64,000 nucleotides of DNA from Lachnoanaerobaculum sp. ICM7 (GTDB lineage Bacteria; Bacillota; Clostridia; Lachnospirales; Lachnospiraceae). Shown here in pieces: positions 25,819 through 33,992 of this stretch; the first letter of the stretch is position 1; each line of letters starts with the position of its first letter. A model generated the notes under the pieces. The model made no database searches. It was not told where the DNA came from and was given only the letters and a program-made list of their open reading frames with translations. The DNA is taken from assembly GCF_000287675.1 (NCBI RefSeq), contig NZ_ALJL01000016.1, positions 124,001 through 188,000 of the forward strand, given 5' to 3'. Made by a program: the position numbers and the translations under genes.

Positions 25819-27444
25819 ATGAAAACTATAACAGCAAAGCCTGAAGATATCAGAACAATATTTTCTAGGGAATATCAGATTCCAATGTTCCAAAGAGAAT
25901 ATTCATGGGAACAGGAACAATGCGAGACTCTTTGGGATGATCTAATTGATTTTCATAATGAAAACGATAAGAAAGATAAATATTTTTTAGGAAATATTGT
26001 AGTACATCCAATTGATGAAAATGAGAAGTTTTCAGTTATAGATGGGCAGCAAAGACTGACAACACTTCTTTTACTTATCAGAGCACTTTTTGATAATGCT
26101 GGTACAGTAAAGGCATTGGAGGAATGTTTAAAGACAAAAGACAAGCTAAGTTCAGAGCTCACAAATAATATAAGATTAAATTCAGATGTTATTGAAAATG
26201 ATAAGAAAAATCTTGAACAAATTATCTTACAAGGCCATTGCGATGATAAAAATTCAAGACTTTATATAAATTATGATATGTTCAAGAATAAAATTTCAGA
26301 TTGGAAACAAGGAAAAACTTCTGATGAATTAAATAAACTTATTTTGACATTTTTAGATAATGTAGTATTATTACCGATATTATGTGAAACTGAAGATGAT
26401 GCTTTAAATATTTTTGAGACTATAAATAACAGAGGTCTATCATTAAGCGATGCAGATATATTTAAGTCAAAGCTTTATGCCGGAATTGATAGTTCTAAAC
26501 GTGGGGAGTTTATTGACGAATGGAATGACTTAGATGATCAAGAAGACCTGTTTCGTATTTTAATGTACATCTGTAGGGCTCAAGAAAATGATATTTCTAG
26601 GGAAAAGGGACTAAGGTCTTATTTTTCGTCTAAAACAGGTAGACTACAGAATACAGGCAATGTAATGGCTTCTCTAAAAAAAATAAATGCAATAATAGAT
26701 ACAAAAACAGGTATCTATAATGATTCATTATGGAATATTTTGGAAAGTTACCCTAATCAATATTGGAGATATCCTTTATATGTATTCTTGCATAAATATC
26801 TAATATGGAAAAAAGACGGTGAGTTATTCTTACCTGAAGAACATTATGAAGAATATAAGAAGCTGGTAATGTTAACGACAGCATATTATTTTATAAAGGG
26901 TGTTGTATATAATTCTGTTAATACTGTAAAAGATACAACATTTAAGGTATGTGCAAAAATAGAACATTGTGATAATTACCTATCTGAGTATATGGAAAAT
27001 ATGTGTAATGATTTAAAAATATTCTATAATAAACTTGAAAGTGCAGATTTGGGTAGATGTAAAAGAGGAATTATCTTACTAAGTGGATTTTTAAATGAAT
27101 CACAGAGTGTTGAAGATTTTTATGACTTAATTTTAAATTCTAATATAGAAATAGAGCATATCTTACCAAGAAAGTGGTCTGATAATAATGACTGGGATGA
27201 ACAGAAAGCAAAAGAAGTAATGGAAACTTTAGGCAACCTTGCACCGTTTGAGAAAAAACTAAATATAAGTGCAAGTAATGAATTTTTTAAAAAGAAAAAG
27301 AAAGCCTACAAAGAGTCAAAGTTTGCGGATATCAAAGATTTATCAAAGCTTGATAAATGGGACTACAATGAAGTAAAGCTGAGAGAAAAAAATATTATTA
27401 GTAGAATAAAATCTTTTATAAAAGAAGTGTCTGATTTTATATAA
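25819..27444 (+). CDS. DUF262/DUF1524 protein (GmrSD-like nuclease candidate)
   Basis: 541 residues. N-terminal DUF262 (ParB/sulfiredoxin-like) with YQIPMFQREYSW and the NTP-binding FSVIDGQQRLTTLLLL. C-terminal DUF1524 HNH-type nuclease with IEHILPRKWS followed by an Asn-rich GNLAPFEKKLN. The same two domains make up GmrS and GmrD, a type IV restriction enzyme that cuts glucosylated-hydroxymethylcytosine phage DNA; single-chain fusions are common in defence islands. ATG with AAGGAG 9 nt upstream, own terminator. AT-rich relative to its flanks, consistent with transfer. Confidence 0.87.
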   Translation: MKTITAKPEDIRTIFSREYQIPMFQREYSWEQEQCETLWDDLIDFHNENDKKDKYFLGNIVVHPIDENEKFSVIDGQQRLTTLLLLIRALFDNAGTVKALEECLKTKDKLSSELTNNIRLNSDVIENDKKNLEQIILQGHCDDKNSRLYINYDMFKNKISDWKQGKTSDELNKLILTFLDNVVLLPILCETEDDALNIFETINNRGLSLSDADIFKSKLYAGIDSSKRGEFIDEWNDLDDQEDLFRILMYICRAQENDISREKGLRSYFSSKTGRLQNTGNVMASLKKINAIIDTKTGIYNDSLWNILESYPNQYWRYPLYVFLHKYLIWKKDGELFLPEEHYEEYKKLVMLTTAYYFIKGVVYNSVNTVKDTTFKVCAKIEHCDNYLSEYMENMCNDLKIFYNKLESADLGRCKRGIILLSGFLNESQSVEDFYDLILNSNIEIEHILPRKWSDNNDWDEQKAKEVMETLGNLAPFEKKLNISASNEFFKKKKKAYKESKFADIKDLSKLDKWDYNEVKLREKNIISRIKSFIKEVSDFI

Positions 27445-27450
27445 ATTTTT

Positions 27451-27486
27451 CCTATACCCTAACTATTATTAGGGTATAGGTTTTTC
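27451..27486 (+). terminator. Intrinsic terminator of the DUF262 gene
   Basis: CCTATACCCTAA pairs with TTAGGGTATAGG (12-bp perfect stem, 6-nt loop), then TTTTT. Confidence 0.93.
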
Positions 27487-27966
27487 ATTGATTTCTAATA
27501 TGCTATAAAGATCTATTTCAAGTTGATCGTCTTCAAATTGCTCTTTCGATATCACTCTCTTATAGGCTCCTTATTAAAATACTTTTTTAATTGTTGACAA
27601 AATTCTATTGCCACATATCCTAAGAATGCCCCCAAAATAATAGTACTATTATTTTGTCAAGTAAAAAAGTAGTTCTACCTCCACAACCACCGATTTCCAG
27701 TAGTCAATACCATTATCAATCGCTCTAAAATAATAGAGTAAACCAATTTTACAAACTTCTGTATTTTTTATCTAAGCCATTTACTCTCAAGACTTTTCTA
27801 CACTTTTTCTTATTACTTTCTTGTCATCAATCCCCCTCCAAATGAAAATACAACTCCCTATAAATTTCAGATTTTGCCTTAGTATTTAAGGACATATTCA
27901 TGAACCCTTTTAAGATTGGTCTAAGCTATCATTAAAAAGTTTAAACATTAGGTAGTTTTTATTTTC
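27487..27966 (-). other. Non-coding stretch with short decayed minus-strand frames
   Basis: No full gene is present. On the minus strand a frame reads NNSTIILGAFLGYVAIEFCQ followed by QLKKYFNKEPIRE and a TGA, whose GTGA overlap opens a 28-codon frame (VISKEQFEDDQLEIDLYSIL...) ending near the DUF262 terminator. Both lack proper starts, so they are probably remnants of a lost gene pair. The 27660-27966 part shows nothing I can interpret. Confidence 0.3.
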
Positions 27967-28470
27967 TTATTTTTTAAGTTTAGGCAGATTAATACCCTTT
28001 ACATTTACTCCTAGTATTACTGCTCCCAATAAAAGTGCACCTGCAGTTAACTGAGTTCCGTATTTGACAAGATTATATATAAACTGTTTATTTTCAGTAT
28101 CTTTTGCAGATATTCTATCTGCTACCTCAAGCATTTGCTCAATTATACGACTTCTTTCCAAAGGCGTAACTTCCTCTTTCTTTAAAACTTCGCCCAAGTC
28201 ATCAAGGATTTTTTTGTATGCCATGATTGCATCCTTCTGACTATCTTTATTATTTTCCAGAGCCTTATCACACACATTCTTAAACTGTTCCAACAATTTT
28301 CTGCTAGACTCGGCATATGCCGGAAACTGATTGATGATACTTATTGCAACATCTTTATCCATATTAGGTATTAAAGAAGCAAACTCAATGATTTTTTCTT
28401 TTGATAAATTTCTAAATGAATCAATTTGCAGAGCATCTTTTACTTGTTGCTCAGTTAGTATTTTAGACAT
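27967..28470 (-). CDS. Helical protein with C-terminal membrane anchor, fifth gene of GHKL operon
   Basis: 167 residues, mostly charged helical sequence (coiled-coil-like between ~60 and 130: LEQFKNVCDKALENNKD, ILDDLGEVLKKEEV), then one hydrophobic segment (GTQLTAGALLLGAVILGV, ~142-160) and a basic tail, the layout of a tail-anchored protein. No enzyme motif; I do not recognise it. It starts 18 nt after the preceding gene with a GGGGG-type RBS. In defence operons, a membrane-anchored last gene is often the effector, but that is inference only. Confidence 0.7.
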   Translation of the reverse strand: MSKILTEQQVKDALQIDSFRNLSKEKIIEFASLIPNMDKDVAISIINQFPAYAESSRKLLEQFKNVCDKALENNKDSQKDAIMAYKKILDDLGEVLKKEEVTPLERSRIIEQMLEVADRISAKDTENKQFIYNLVKYGTQLTAGALLLGAVILGVNVKGINLPKLKK

Positions 28471-28488
28471 TTTGTATTCTTACCCCCT

Positions 28489-29556
28489 TTACTTTTGAAT
28501 CGCTTCGATAACATAAGTCTTTCCCTGGAAGGAAACCTCATCGCCAATTCGGCAACCTAAAAGACTTTTTGCCAATTGAGGAATCTTTGTGGAGTTCTGA
28601 AGATAATTTACCAGTATCTTTTTTGGTTCATCAGTTTCCTTAATACGAACATTCACTTTTTGACCAATAACTATATACTCATCTTCAGCGCTGTCTTCCG
28701 TACTTTCATCTTCTGGCACTTCATTGCCATCAAGATCCATATCTTCGTACTCTTCTGGTTCATCCTCGATCTCTACACCTTGCTCATCACCTTGTAAGAT
28801 GCCATAAATATTATCAATGAGCATGTCTGCAATCTCGTCCTCATCGAGACAATCGAGAACTACTCCGCCACCTACTGCGTTCAAAAATTGCAATGATGGT
28901 CTTATATGCTCCTTGAGTGAAAGCTGTGTATTTTCCTCTTTAAAGTTCTTGAACGCCTTAACAATGCCATTCAAAATAATCGGATTCGCAGAAAAATTAT
29001 TACTGTAAAAAATGTCTGAAATCTTACTACTAATATCGTTGCTGCCTATAATATCCAGTTTTTCAAATGGATTTGTTACATTACTTGGATCATAAGTATT
29101 TCTTCCAACCCACCAACACTTGGCTACTGAATTTCTAAATAATCCGGCTCTTGTACCACCTGAAAAGAAGAATCTCGATTTTATATTTGATACAGCCTCT
29201 TTCTGCGTTTTAGGTGATTTTGCATTATAATCCCATCTTTTTCTAAGGTAACCATAATAAACCGAATGACATAGTCCCGCCCACAACCTTTCGTCACAAG
29301 CCTGCGACTCTGTCAAAAATGACAAGTGCTGATAAATAATCTTGCAGTTTGCAAACTCAACTTCACCTTTTGACAAGTCAGAATCAATTGGAGCCAACTG
29401 GAAATCTTGTATCTCCTTAAATTCGATAAACGGATCTCCTCCACAGACTTTCCAAAGCCATTTATTATCCTTTTCCGTGAAATACATGTTGTAAACAATA
29501 TCAAGATTGGATTTAAGGATGTCCAATGCTTCTTTTTTCATAAAATATAATTTCAT
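28489..29556 (-). CDS. DUF6339-like protein, fourth gene of GHKL operon
   Basis: 355 residues. The N-terminal ~200 residues carry FIEFKEIQDF, FLTESQACDERLWAGLCHSV, YYGYLRKRW, RFFFSGGTRAGLFRNSVAK and WWVGRNTYDP, a pattern I associate with DUF6339 (from memory). The next part is helical, followed by a very acidic linker (~255-295) and a small C-terminal beta domain (QKVNVRIKE...CRIGDEVSFQGKTYVIEAI) reminiscent of GreA/TOPRIM-tail SH3-like modules. The ATG directly follows the previous stop (TAAATG), implying coupling. Enzymatic role unknown. Confidence 0.72.
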   Translation of the reverse strand: MKLYFMKKEALDILKSNLDIVYNMYFTEKDNKWLWKVCGGDPFIEFKEIQDFQLAPIDSDLSKGEVEFANCKIIYQHLSFLTESQACDERLWAGLCHSVYYGYLRKRWDYNAKSPKTQKEAVSNIKSRFFFSGGTRAGLFRNSVAKCWWVGRNTYDPSNVTNPFEKLDIIGSNDISSKISDIFYSNNFSANPIILNGIVKAFKNFKEENTQLSLKEHIRPSLQFLNAVGGGVVLDCLDEDEIADMLIDNIYGILQGDEQGVEIEDEPEEYEDMDLDGNEVPEDESTEDSAEDEYIVIGQKVNVRIKETDEPKKILVNYLQNSTKIPQLAKSLLGCRIGDEVSFQGKTYVIEAIQK

Positions 29557-30441
29557 TTAAGCATCCTCCTCTTCCTCACCAGCTTCGAACAGATCTGCGA
29601 ATTTTCTCAATGCAGCATTCAACGGTAATTCCATTGCTTCTTGTGCTAACTGCACAGAAGTCTTATCAGAATATAACAGTTCATTTTCCAAGTCTACTCC
29701 ACGTTTCTCATAAGCCTTTGATAAAGAAATATACCAATTTCTACCTGCGTAGTTGTCAATTCCATTCTCTTGTTTTAACTCTTCAAAAACGTATACCAAT
29801 GCAGGGAATACCATCATAGAGTTCAATATCGGTTGGAATTCTTCTTTAGCACAGAAACGAGAATAAATCTCATATTCTTCCAATCCTAAGCCGATACCAA
29901 TTTGCGGAGTCGAAAGTTCCACTTCCATTGGCTTTGGTTCAGTTGTTAATCTCTTATACACCTTAAAAATAGAACTTGTGCTGTTAAATTCCTCGTAATT
30001 CTTTACAATCTCAATTGCTGGTATATTTTTATACGCAAGAATACTTCCTTTCGACAGTTCAAATGACAGCCCCTGGTAATCATCGTTCCAATTAGAATTC
30101 ACAAAATGATTAACATATTTTTTTATCACTATTAAAACTATAATTTCTATTCTTCCGTTGATTCTTCCAATCGGAATTTCTTTGCTTACATGATTGGAAA
30201 TATCATGAATCGTAGTTCTATATGATGTGTTTGCACATTCAATATGAATCACATATTCAGCATTACCTTCCAGAATCATTTTATGAAGTTCTTTGTTATC
30301 CATTTCTATATCGAAATCAAACAACAGATTATTAACACCATTCATTTTATACTGCACATCTGCATCAAAGACAGAATCCATGTAATCATCTCTTTCTTCA
30401 CTTAGAACCGGATATGTATATAATCTTTTAGTTATGTTCAT
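29557..30441 (-). CDS. Protein of unknown function, third gene of GHKL operon
   Basis: 294 residues from ATG 30441 (GGAGGT 8 nt upstream; the ATG at 30447 is too close to it). It overlaps the end of the GHKL ATPase gene. The N-terminal half is predicted beta-rich (HKMILEGNAEYVIHIECA, SNHVSKEIPIGRINGRIEII) and the C-terminal half helical with FPALVYVFEELKQEN and an acidic C-terminus. The opening RLYTYPVLSEERDDYM and this two-part layout do not match any family I know. Tight coupling with the ATPase suggests a subunit of the same complex. Confidence 0.7.
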   Translation of the reverse strand: MNITKRLYTYPVLSEERDDYMDSVFDADVQYKMNGVNNLLFDFDIEMDNKELHKMILEGNAEYVIHIECANTSYRTTIHDISNHVSKEIPIGRINGRIEIIVLIVIKKYVNHFVNSNWNDDYQGLSFELSKGSILAYKNIPAIEIVKNYEEFNSTSSIFKVYKRLTTEPKPMEVELSTPQIGIGLGLEEYEIYSRFCAKEEFQPILNSMMVFPALVYVFEELKQENGIDNYAGRNWYISLSKAYEKRGVDLENELLYSDKTSVQLAQEAMELPLNAALRKFADLFEAGEEEEDA

Positions 30442-32341
30442 ATACATTTACCTCCATCGCATAATCCCGGTTATCCAACAAAGCAATTTCAAACTGGACT
30501 TTTTCATTTCCCTTCATACTGGAAAAACTTACACCTTCAGAACTCTTTATTATTCCTGTGCATCCCATCAACTCAGATGCAGAATCGATTGCAAGTCGAT
30601 TCGATTTACCATTTTCACCGACTGTAACAATCTCAACATGTCCTGTACGAATATCGCGTGGCAAAATAAAGGAAACTCTATAGGTGTTTCTCGATGTCTT
30701 AATAACTCTGACATTTTTAAGTTCCTGATTTATATCTCCACCATACCTTTTATGTACGGTATCATGTCCACCTGCAGTAACTCTGCCTTTATGAGTATCC
30801 TTTTCGCTTCGATGCCTAGTACCGCCTAAATTACGTGTTGTTGGATCACCACCATCAATTCCAATGGTTCCTTCTGTATCCATCTTCTTCGACTTTCCAT
30901 TCCCTTCACTTCCGTAAAACAACCCTTTTAGCTTCGTTTTTGATGTTCGAGATTGAATTGTAATGGATCCAATTGTATCCTGGAGACTTTCCTTATTGCT
31001 GTCATCTCCTTGCTGATCAGTCTTATCTGATTCCTTCTGAAGAACACCTGCCAAACCTGCGACTTCAATTTCATCATCACTAGAATGCTCACCCAACGTT
31101 TGAACACATTCTCTTATCCAATCTTTTAACTCATTGTTATATTCTTTTGCTAGGGGCACGTTAGTTGAGTGTCTGCTTGGCAACCATTTATCATGTGCCG
31201 GAGTTTCCATTTCTCTAAAGAACTCATTAAGCTCTTTACCTTCCATTTCAAGCACACCGGAAAATGAAATAATTCTCGACACATTACCTAATGCAAATAA
31301 TTTCATTCCCGAAGATCTCGTAATCAGAATTTTTCTATTCAACTTCTCCGAAGGATCGACTAAAACGCTAAGTTTTAGAGTCCCCATCCCATAAAAGTCT
31401 CTTTTGAATACTTTTGTTTCAGGTCGAACAAGCACTTGGTAGTACCAATATGCGTTTTTTATTTTTGCATTATATGTGCTGAGATAACTTGCAAGCGTAG
31501 AACTATTGATTGCTTTATTGGCAACCGTTACACTTAATAAATTTTTGTGAATAGACATTAAGAAGTTTTCCAGAACCTCGTTAATTACATCGATATTCCA
31601 TTCATATCCCGCATTAAATCCATACACAAAAACATCTGTACCAATCTCAGATCTCTGATATAGTTTTTCCAACTCACTGATAGAATCAACAGGTAAGTTA
31701 CCTTCCGGATTTCCATAGTAACCAATTCCGGTTGTCATTGTATTCATACTATTGCTTAAATTCTCCGGAAAAGATATAAATCGTGACATTCCCTGTGCAG
31801 CAGTCTCTTGATCTTCATTCAGAGTTCTATAAAAGACCAGTCTATAATCCGAATTTGTAAATGGTGCATTCTTTCCTATCCCAAAGGCTCCAGCTTTATC
31901 ACCAGTTTTTGTCGCACCACCATCAAGTTTTGTCAATGCATTCCAGCCTTCGTCACTATCCTCATATGGATGACTAAGTCCAGTTGTGTTAAAATCGCTA
32001 ATTCGCAAAACAACTGTAGTAGGCATCTTAATTGCATTTAATGCCTTTTTCAGTACCTTAATAGTCTTTTCGCTATTCTTTTTCGACCAATAATTATAAG
32101 CTTTCTGAATTTTAGAAACATACTGCTCATATCCAGGAATATCAGAAGAAGGAATTCTATACTGTTCAAAATCAACTTTAATGGTTGCATTACTGCCTTC
32201 CACCGTTGCATCTAATGAGTTCTGACAAATTTCTCTTGCCAATGACTGAATCTCTGTTCCTGTAAATGTTTCAATACCTGCATCTGACACTCCACGCACT
32301 TGTCCAAACCCATTATGCGGAAATTTCCACTCTATAGTCAT
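30428..32341 (-). CDS. GHKL (MORC/MutL-like) ATPase, core of a five-gene operon
   Basis: 637 residues, cytosolic. The Bergerat ATP-binding fold is clear: N-box EICQNSLDA (E37, N41, D44), G1 box ISDFNTTGL (D116, G121) and lid/G2 box GAFGIGKNAPF (G151-K157), followed by an S5-like transducer region with a conserved Lys/Arg (KILITRSSGMKL). A low-complexity, charged linker (~430-560) precedes a final beta domain (YRVSFILPRDIRTGHVEIV). This arrangement resembles bacterial MORC/MutL-type ATPases found in restriction-like and Mza operons, clamp-like DNA-binding machines. No nuclease or helicase is fused. It starts 5 nt after the 74-residue gene. Confidence 0.85.
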   Translation of the reverse strand: MTIEWKFPHNGFGQVRGVSDAGIETFTGTEIQSLAREICQNSLDATVEGSNATIKVDFEQYRIPSSDIPGYEQYVSKIQKAYNYWSKKNSEKTIKVLKKALNAIKMPTTVVLRISDFNTTGLSHPYEDSDEGWNALTKLDGGATKTGDKAGAFGIGKNAPFTNSDYRLVFYRTLNEDQETAAQGMSRFISFPENLSNSMNTMTTGIGYYGNPEGNLPVDSISELEKLYQRSEIGTDVFVYGFNAGYEWNIDVINEVLENFLMSIHKNLLSVTVANKAINSSTLASYLSTYNAKIKNAYWYYQVLVRPETKVFKRDFYGMGTLKLSVLVDPSEKLNRKILITRSSGMKLFALGNVSRIISFSGVLEMEGKELNEFFREMETPAHDKWLPSRHSTNVPLAKEYNNELKDWIRECVQTLGEHSSDDEIEVAGLAGVLQKESDKTDQQGDDSNKESLQDTIGSITIQSRTSKTKLKGLFYGSEGNGKSKKMDTEGTIGIDGGDPTTRNLGGTRHRSEKDTHKGRVTAGGHDTVHKRYGGDINQELKNVRVIKTSRNTYRVSFILPRDIRTGHVEIVTVGENGKSNRLAIDSASELMGCTGIIKSSEGVSFSSMKGNEKVQFEIALLDNRDYAMEVNVYEHN

Positions 32342-32346
32342 CTAAA

Positions 32347-32571
32347 TCACCTCAAAGTAAATTTATTTTCCTTATTGCTAATATCTTGATACTTACTTTT
32401 GCAAGCTTTTAATTCTGATTCTAATGCAGAGAAAATCTTTTTTACGTCTTCATCTGTGTATTCGTATGTTGCTGTATTAGAGCAGTTACTTAAAAGTCGA
32501 ATCATATCGATGATTTTATTTGTTCTAGACTCAGCAACTCTAATAAATTTATCATGTTTTGATTCAGCCAT
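32347..32571 (-). CDS. Small helical protein, first gene of GHKL operon
   Basis: 74 residues, ATG with AGGAG and 6-nt spacing, promoter at 32602-32630. Sequence MAESKHDKFIRVAESRTNKI, then IDMIRLLSNCSN...YEYTDEDVKKIFSALESEL, all helical and charged. I have a general memory of similar 70-residue proteins in Bacillota beside defence or mobile genes, with no function assigned. May be a regulator or DNA-binding cofactor of the ATPase that follows 5 nt downstream. Confidence 0.72.
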   Translation of the reverse strand: MAESKHDKFIRVAESRTNKIIDMIRLLSNCSNTATYEYTDEDVKKIFSALESELKACKSKYQDISNKENKFTLR

Positions 32572-32601
32572 ATTTTTCTCCTGATCTTATATTTTTATTT
32601 T

Positions 32602-32630
32602 ATTTTACATATTTTTACTCTATATGTCAA
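32602..32630 (-). promoter_or_regulatory. Strong SigA-type promoter of the GHKL operon
   Basis: Minus-strand TTGACA (32625-32630), 17-nt spacer, TAAAAT (32602-32607), 31 nt before the first ATG. No other promoter is evident inside the operon. Confidence 0.85.
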
Positions 32631-32688
32631 TATATCGTATTTATTTCAATATTATTTTTTATATATTATAATTATTTGCAAATTAAAA

Positions 32689-32710
32689 CGCCCGGACTTT
32701 CCTCTGGACG
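32689..32710 (-). other. RNase P RNA core fragment, probable attachment-site relic
   Basis: The minus strand reads CGTCCAGAGGAAAGTCCGGG then CG. The 15-mer GAGGAAAGTCCGGGC is the highly conserved 5' block of bacterial type-A RNase P RNA (P4 region). No other part of rnpB is present. It lies 18 bp past the stop codon of a serine recombinase remnant, exactly where an attachment site is expected, so it is read as an att core from integration into rnpB. Confidence 0.55.
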
Positions 32711-32728
32711 CTACTGATTCTTTAAATT

Positions 32729-33316
32729 TTACCTTAAAACATTGGTTTCAATCTTTGCTTTAAAATAGACCATAAGCTTATCATAATAGATCTGTATCTG
32801 CTCGATATATTTTCTAACTAGCTTATCATCATACTCTATTATCTGAGTATCATTCATTTTAACATAGGCTGCAAGTTCATTGATTCGTTGTCTAGTGCCT
32901 TCTCTGAGCATGCTCTACCAAAAGTAACTGCTTGTGCTGTCTAAGATCTCCCCTTTCATCAGAGCATTTAGAATAGTCTTTTTTCCATATGCCAAATCCA
33001 AGAGTTTCTTCTGTTTTTCTGCAATAGTATTATTAATTTTCTCTATTTCAACAGAATTATCTTGTCTGATAACTTCCAGAATATTCTCTTCCAGGATATC
33101 TATCATATCTTGGAAGTTTTCCAAAACAGCATTCATGGCATCGATAACTGCATGTTTAAGTTCTTCCTCCTGCACTGTCGGTGCAGAACAATATGATGCT
33201 CCCCTTTTCTCCCTTGTGTGGCATCTCCATACAATTGATTTCTTTCCTTGGTTATTCCAAGCTATTCGTATGTAAATATTCCCACATTTCATGCAGGTAC
33301 AAATACTTGAGCGTAC
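32729..33316 (-). pseudogene. C-terminal remnant of a large serine recombinase
   Basis: About 195 codons remain: a zinc beta-ribbon (CTCMKCGNIYIR...VWRCHTREKRG...YCSAP) followed by the long coiled coil typical of large serine integrases (VEIEKINNTIAEKQKKLLDL...LREGTRQRINEL...KLMVYFKAK). A TAG at 32915-32917 interrupts the frame in place, without a shift. The N-terminal catalytic domain with the nucleophilic serine is absent; upstream sequence is blocked by a stop at about 33315 and then replaced by unrelated DNA. It cannot be active. It indicates that the adjacent cluster arrived by site-specific integration. Confidence 0.85.
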
Positions 33317-33317
33317 A

Positions 33318-33341
33318 TACTAATATGCAATAATATTAGTA
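33318..33341. repeat. Inverted repeat at the 5' break of the recombinase remnant
   Basis: TACTAATAT-GCAATA-ATATTAGTA, perfect 9-bp arms. It sits between the recombinase break and the truncated esterase copy, at a rearrangement junction. It may be a stem or protein site; no T run follows. Confidence 0.5.
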
Positions 33342-33385
33342 TAATTTAATACAACTCTTGAATAATTTCTTTGTTCTTTTAATAA

Positions 33386-33909
33386 AAACTATAAAATTGC
33401 CTTTATTCCCTTTGCACTGCGAGGAACTGTATCTGTGAAATGATTACCATTGTTTAATTCAAATATTACCTCACTCCCAAGTTTCTTAAAATATTCTGAA
33501 AGCTCTCTAGTATTATCATCTACAGTTTTTAATATAGGATTGCGTGTATTTGCCTCTTTATCCCCCAGAGAAAAATAGATTTTATCCGGTAACTTTCTAC
33601 AATTATTCCTTTTACAATATTCCATAAAGTCATAAAACCAAAGTGAGCCCGACATACTTGCCACTCTGTCAAATGCATCAGTTTTATACATAGCATAAAC
33701 GGCAAAAAGACCTGCAAGTGAATATCCTGCTATTCCTGTAAATCCCGGTTCTCCCTCTATCATCTCCTTTGCCTTTGGCAAAATCTCATCTATAAGCAAT
33801 CTCAGATACTCATCTGCACCGCCGCTAAAAGATTTTTCTTTAGAATAGATTGAAGGCATATACCATGGTGACATATCATGGTTCCAATCAATATTTCCAA
33901 CAACAAGTA
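33386..33909. repeat. 524-bp direct repeat, copy 2
   Basis: Second copy of 24201-24724, same strand, no indels. The homology stops sharply at 33909, which is where the esterase gene is broken. Confidence 0.9.
33389..33908 (-). pseudogene. 5'-truncated copy of the esterase gene
   Basis: Encodes the C-terminal ~173 residues of the esterase at 24204-24890, including the catalytic GYSLAGLFAVYA and NNGNHFTD His, but the first ~55 codons, the start and RBS are missing. An internal ATG at 33874 opens 161 codons without a convincing RBS. Most substitutions keep the frame, so divergence happened partly under selection or recently. Probably non-functional. Confidence 0.8.
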
Positions 33910-33930
33910 TTTCTTTTATCCAAATTTAAT

Positions 33931-33959
33931 TTGACAATTCATTTTCATTGTGCTAGAAC
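33931..33959 (+). promoter_or_regulatory. Promoter of the hydrolase-mprF pair
   Basis: TTGACA (33931-33936), 17-nt spacer, TAGAAC (33954-33959), starting 22 bp after the repeat ends and 34 nt upstream of the ATG. Confidence 0.75.
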
Positions 33960-33992
33960 TTGATACAAATAAAATATTGAAAGTGTGATGAT

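Noticed and set aside
32729-32911. Separate 60-residue gene
   Set aside because: It is in the same frame as the recombinase fragment, separated only by one TAG codon, and is its coiled-coil C-terminus.
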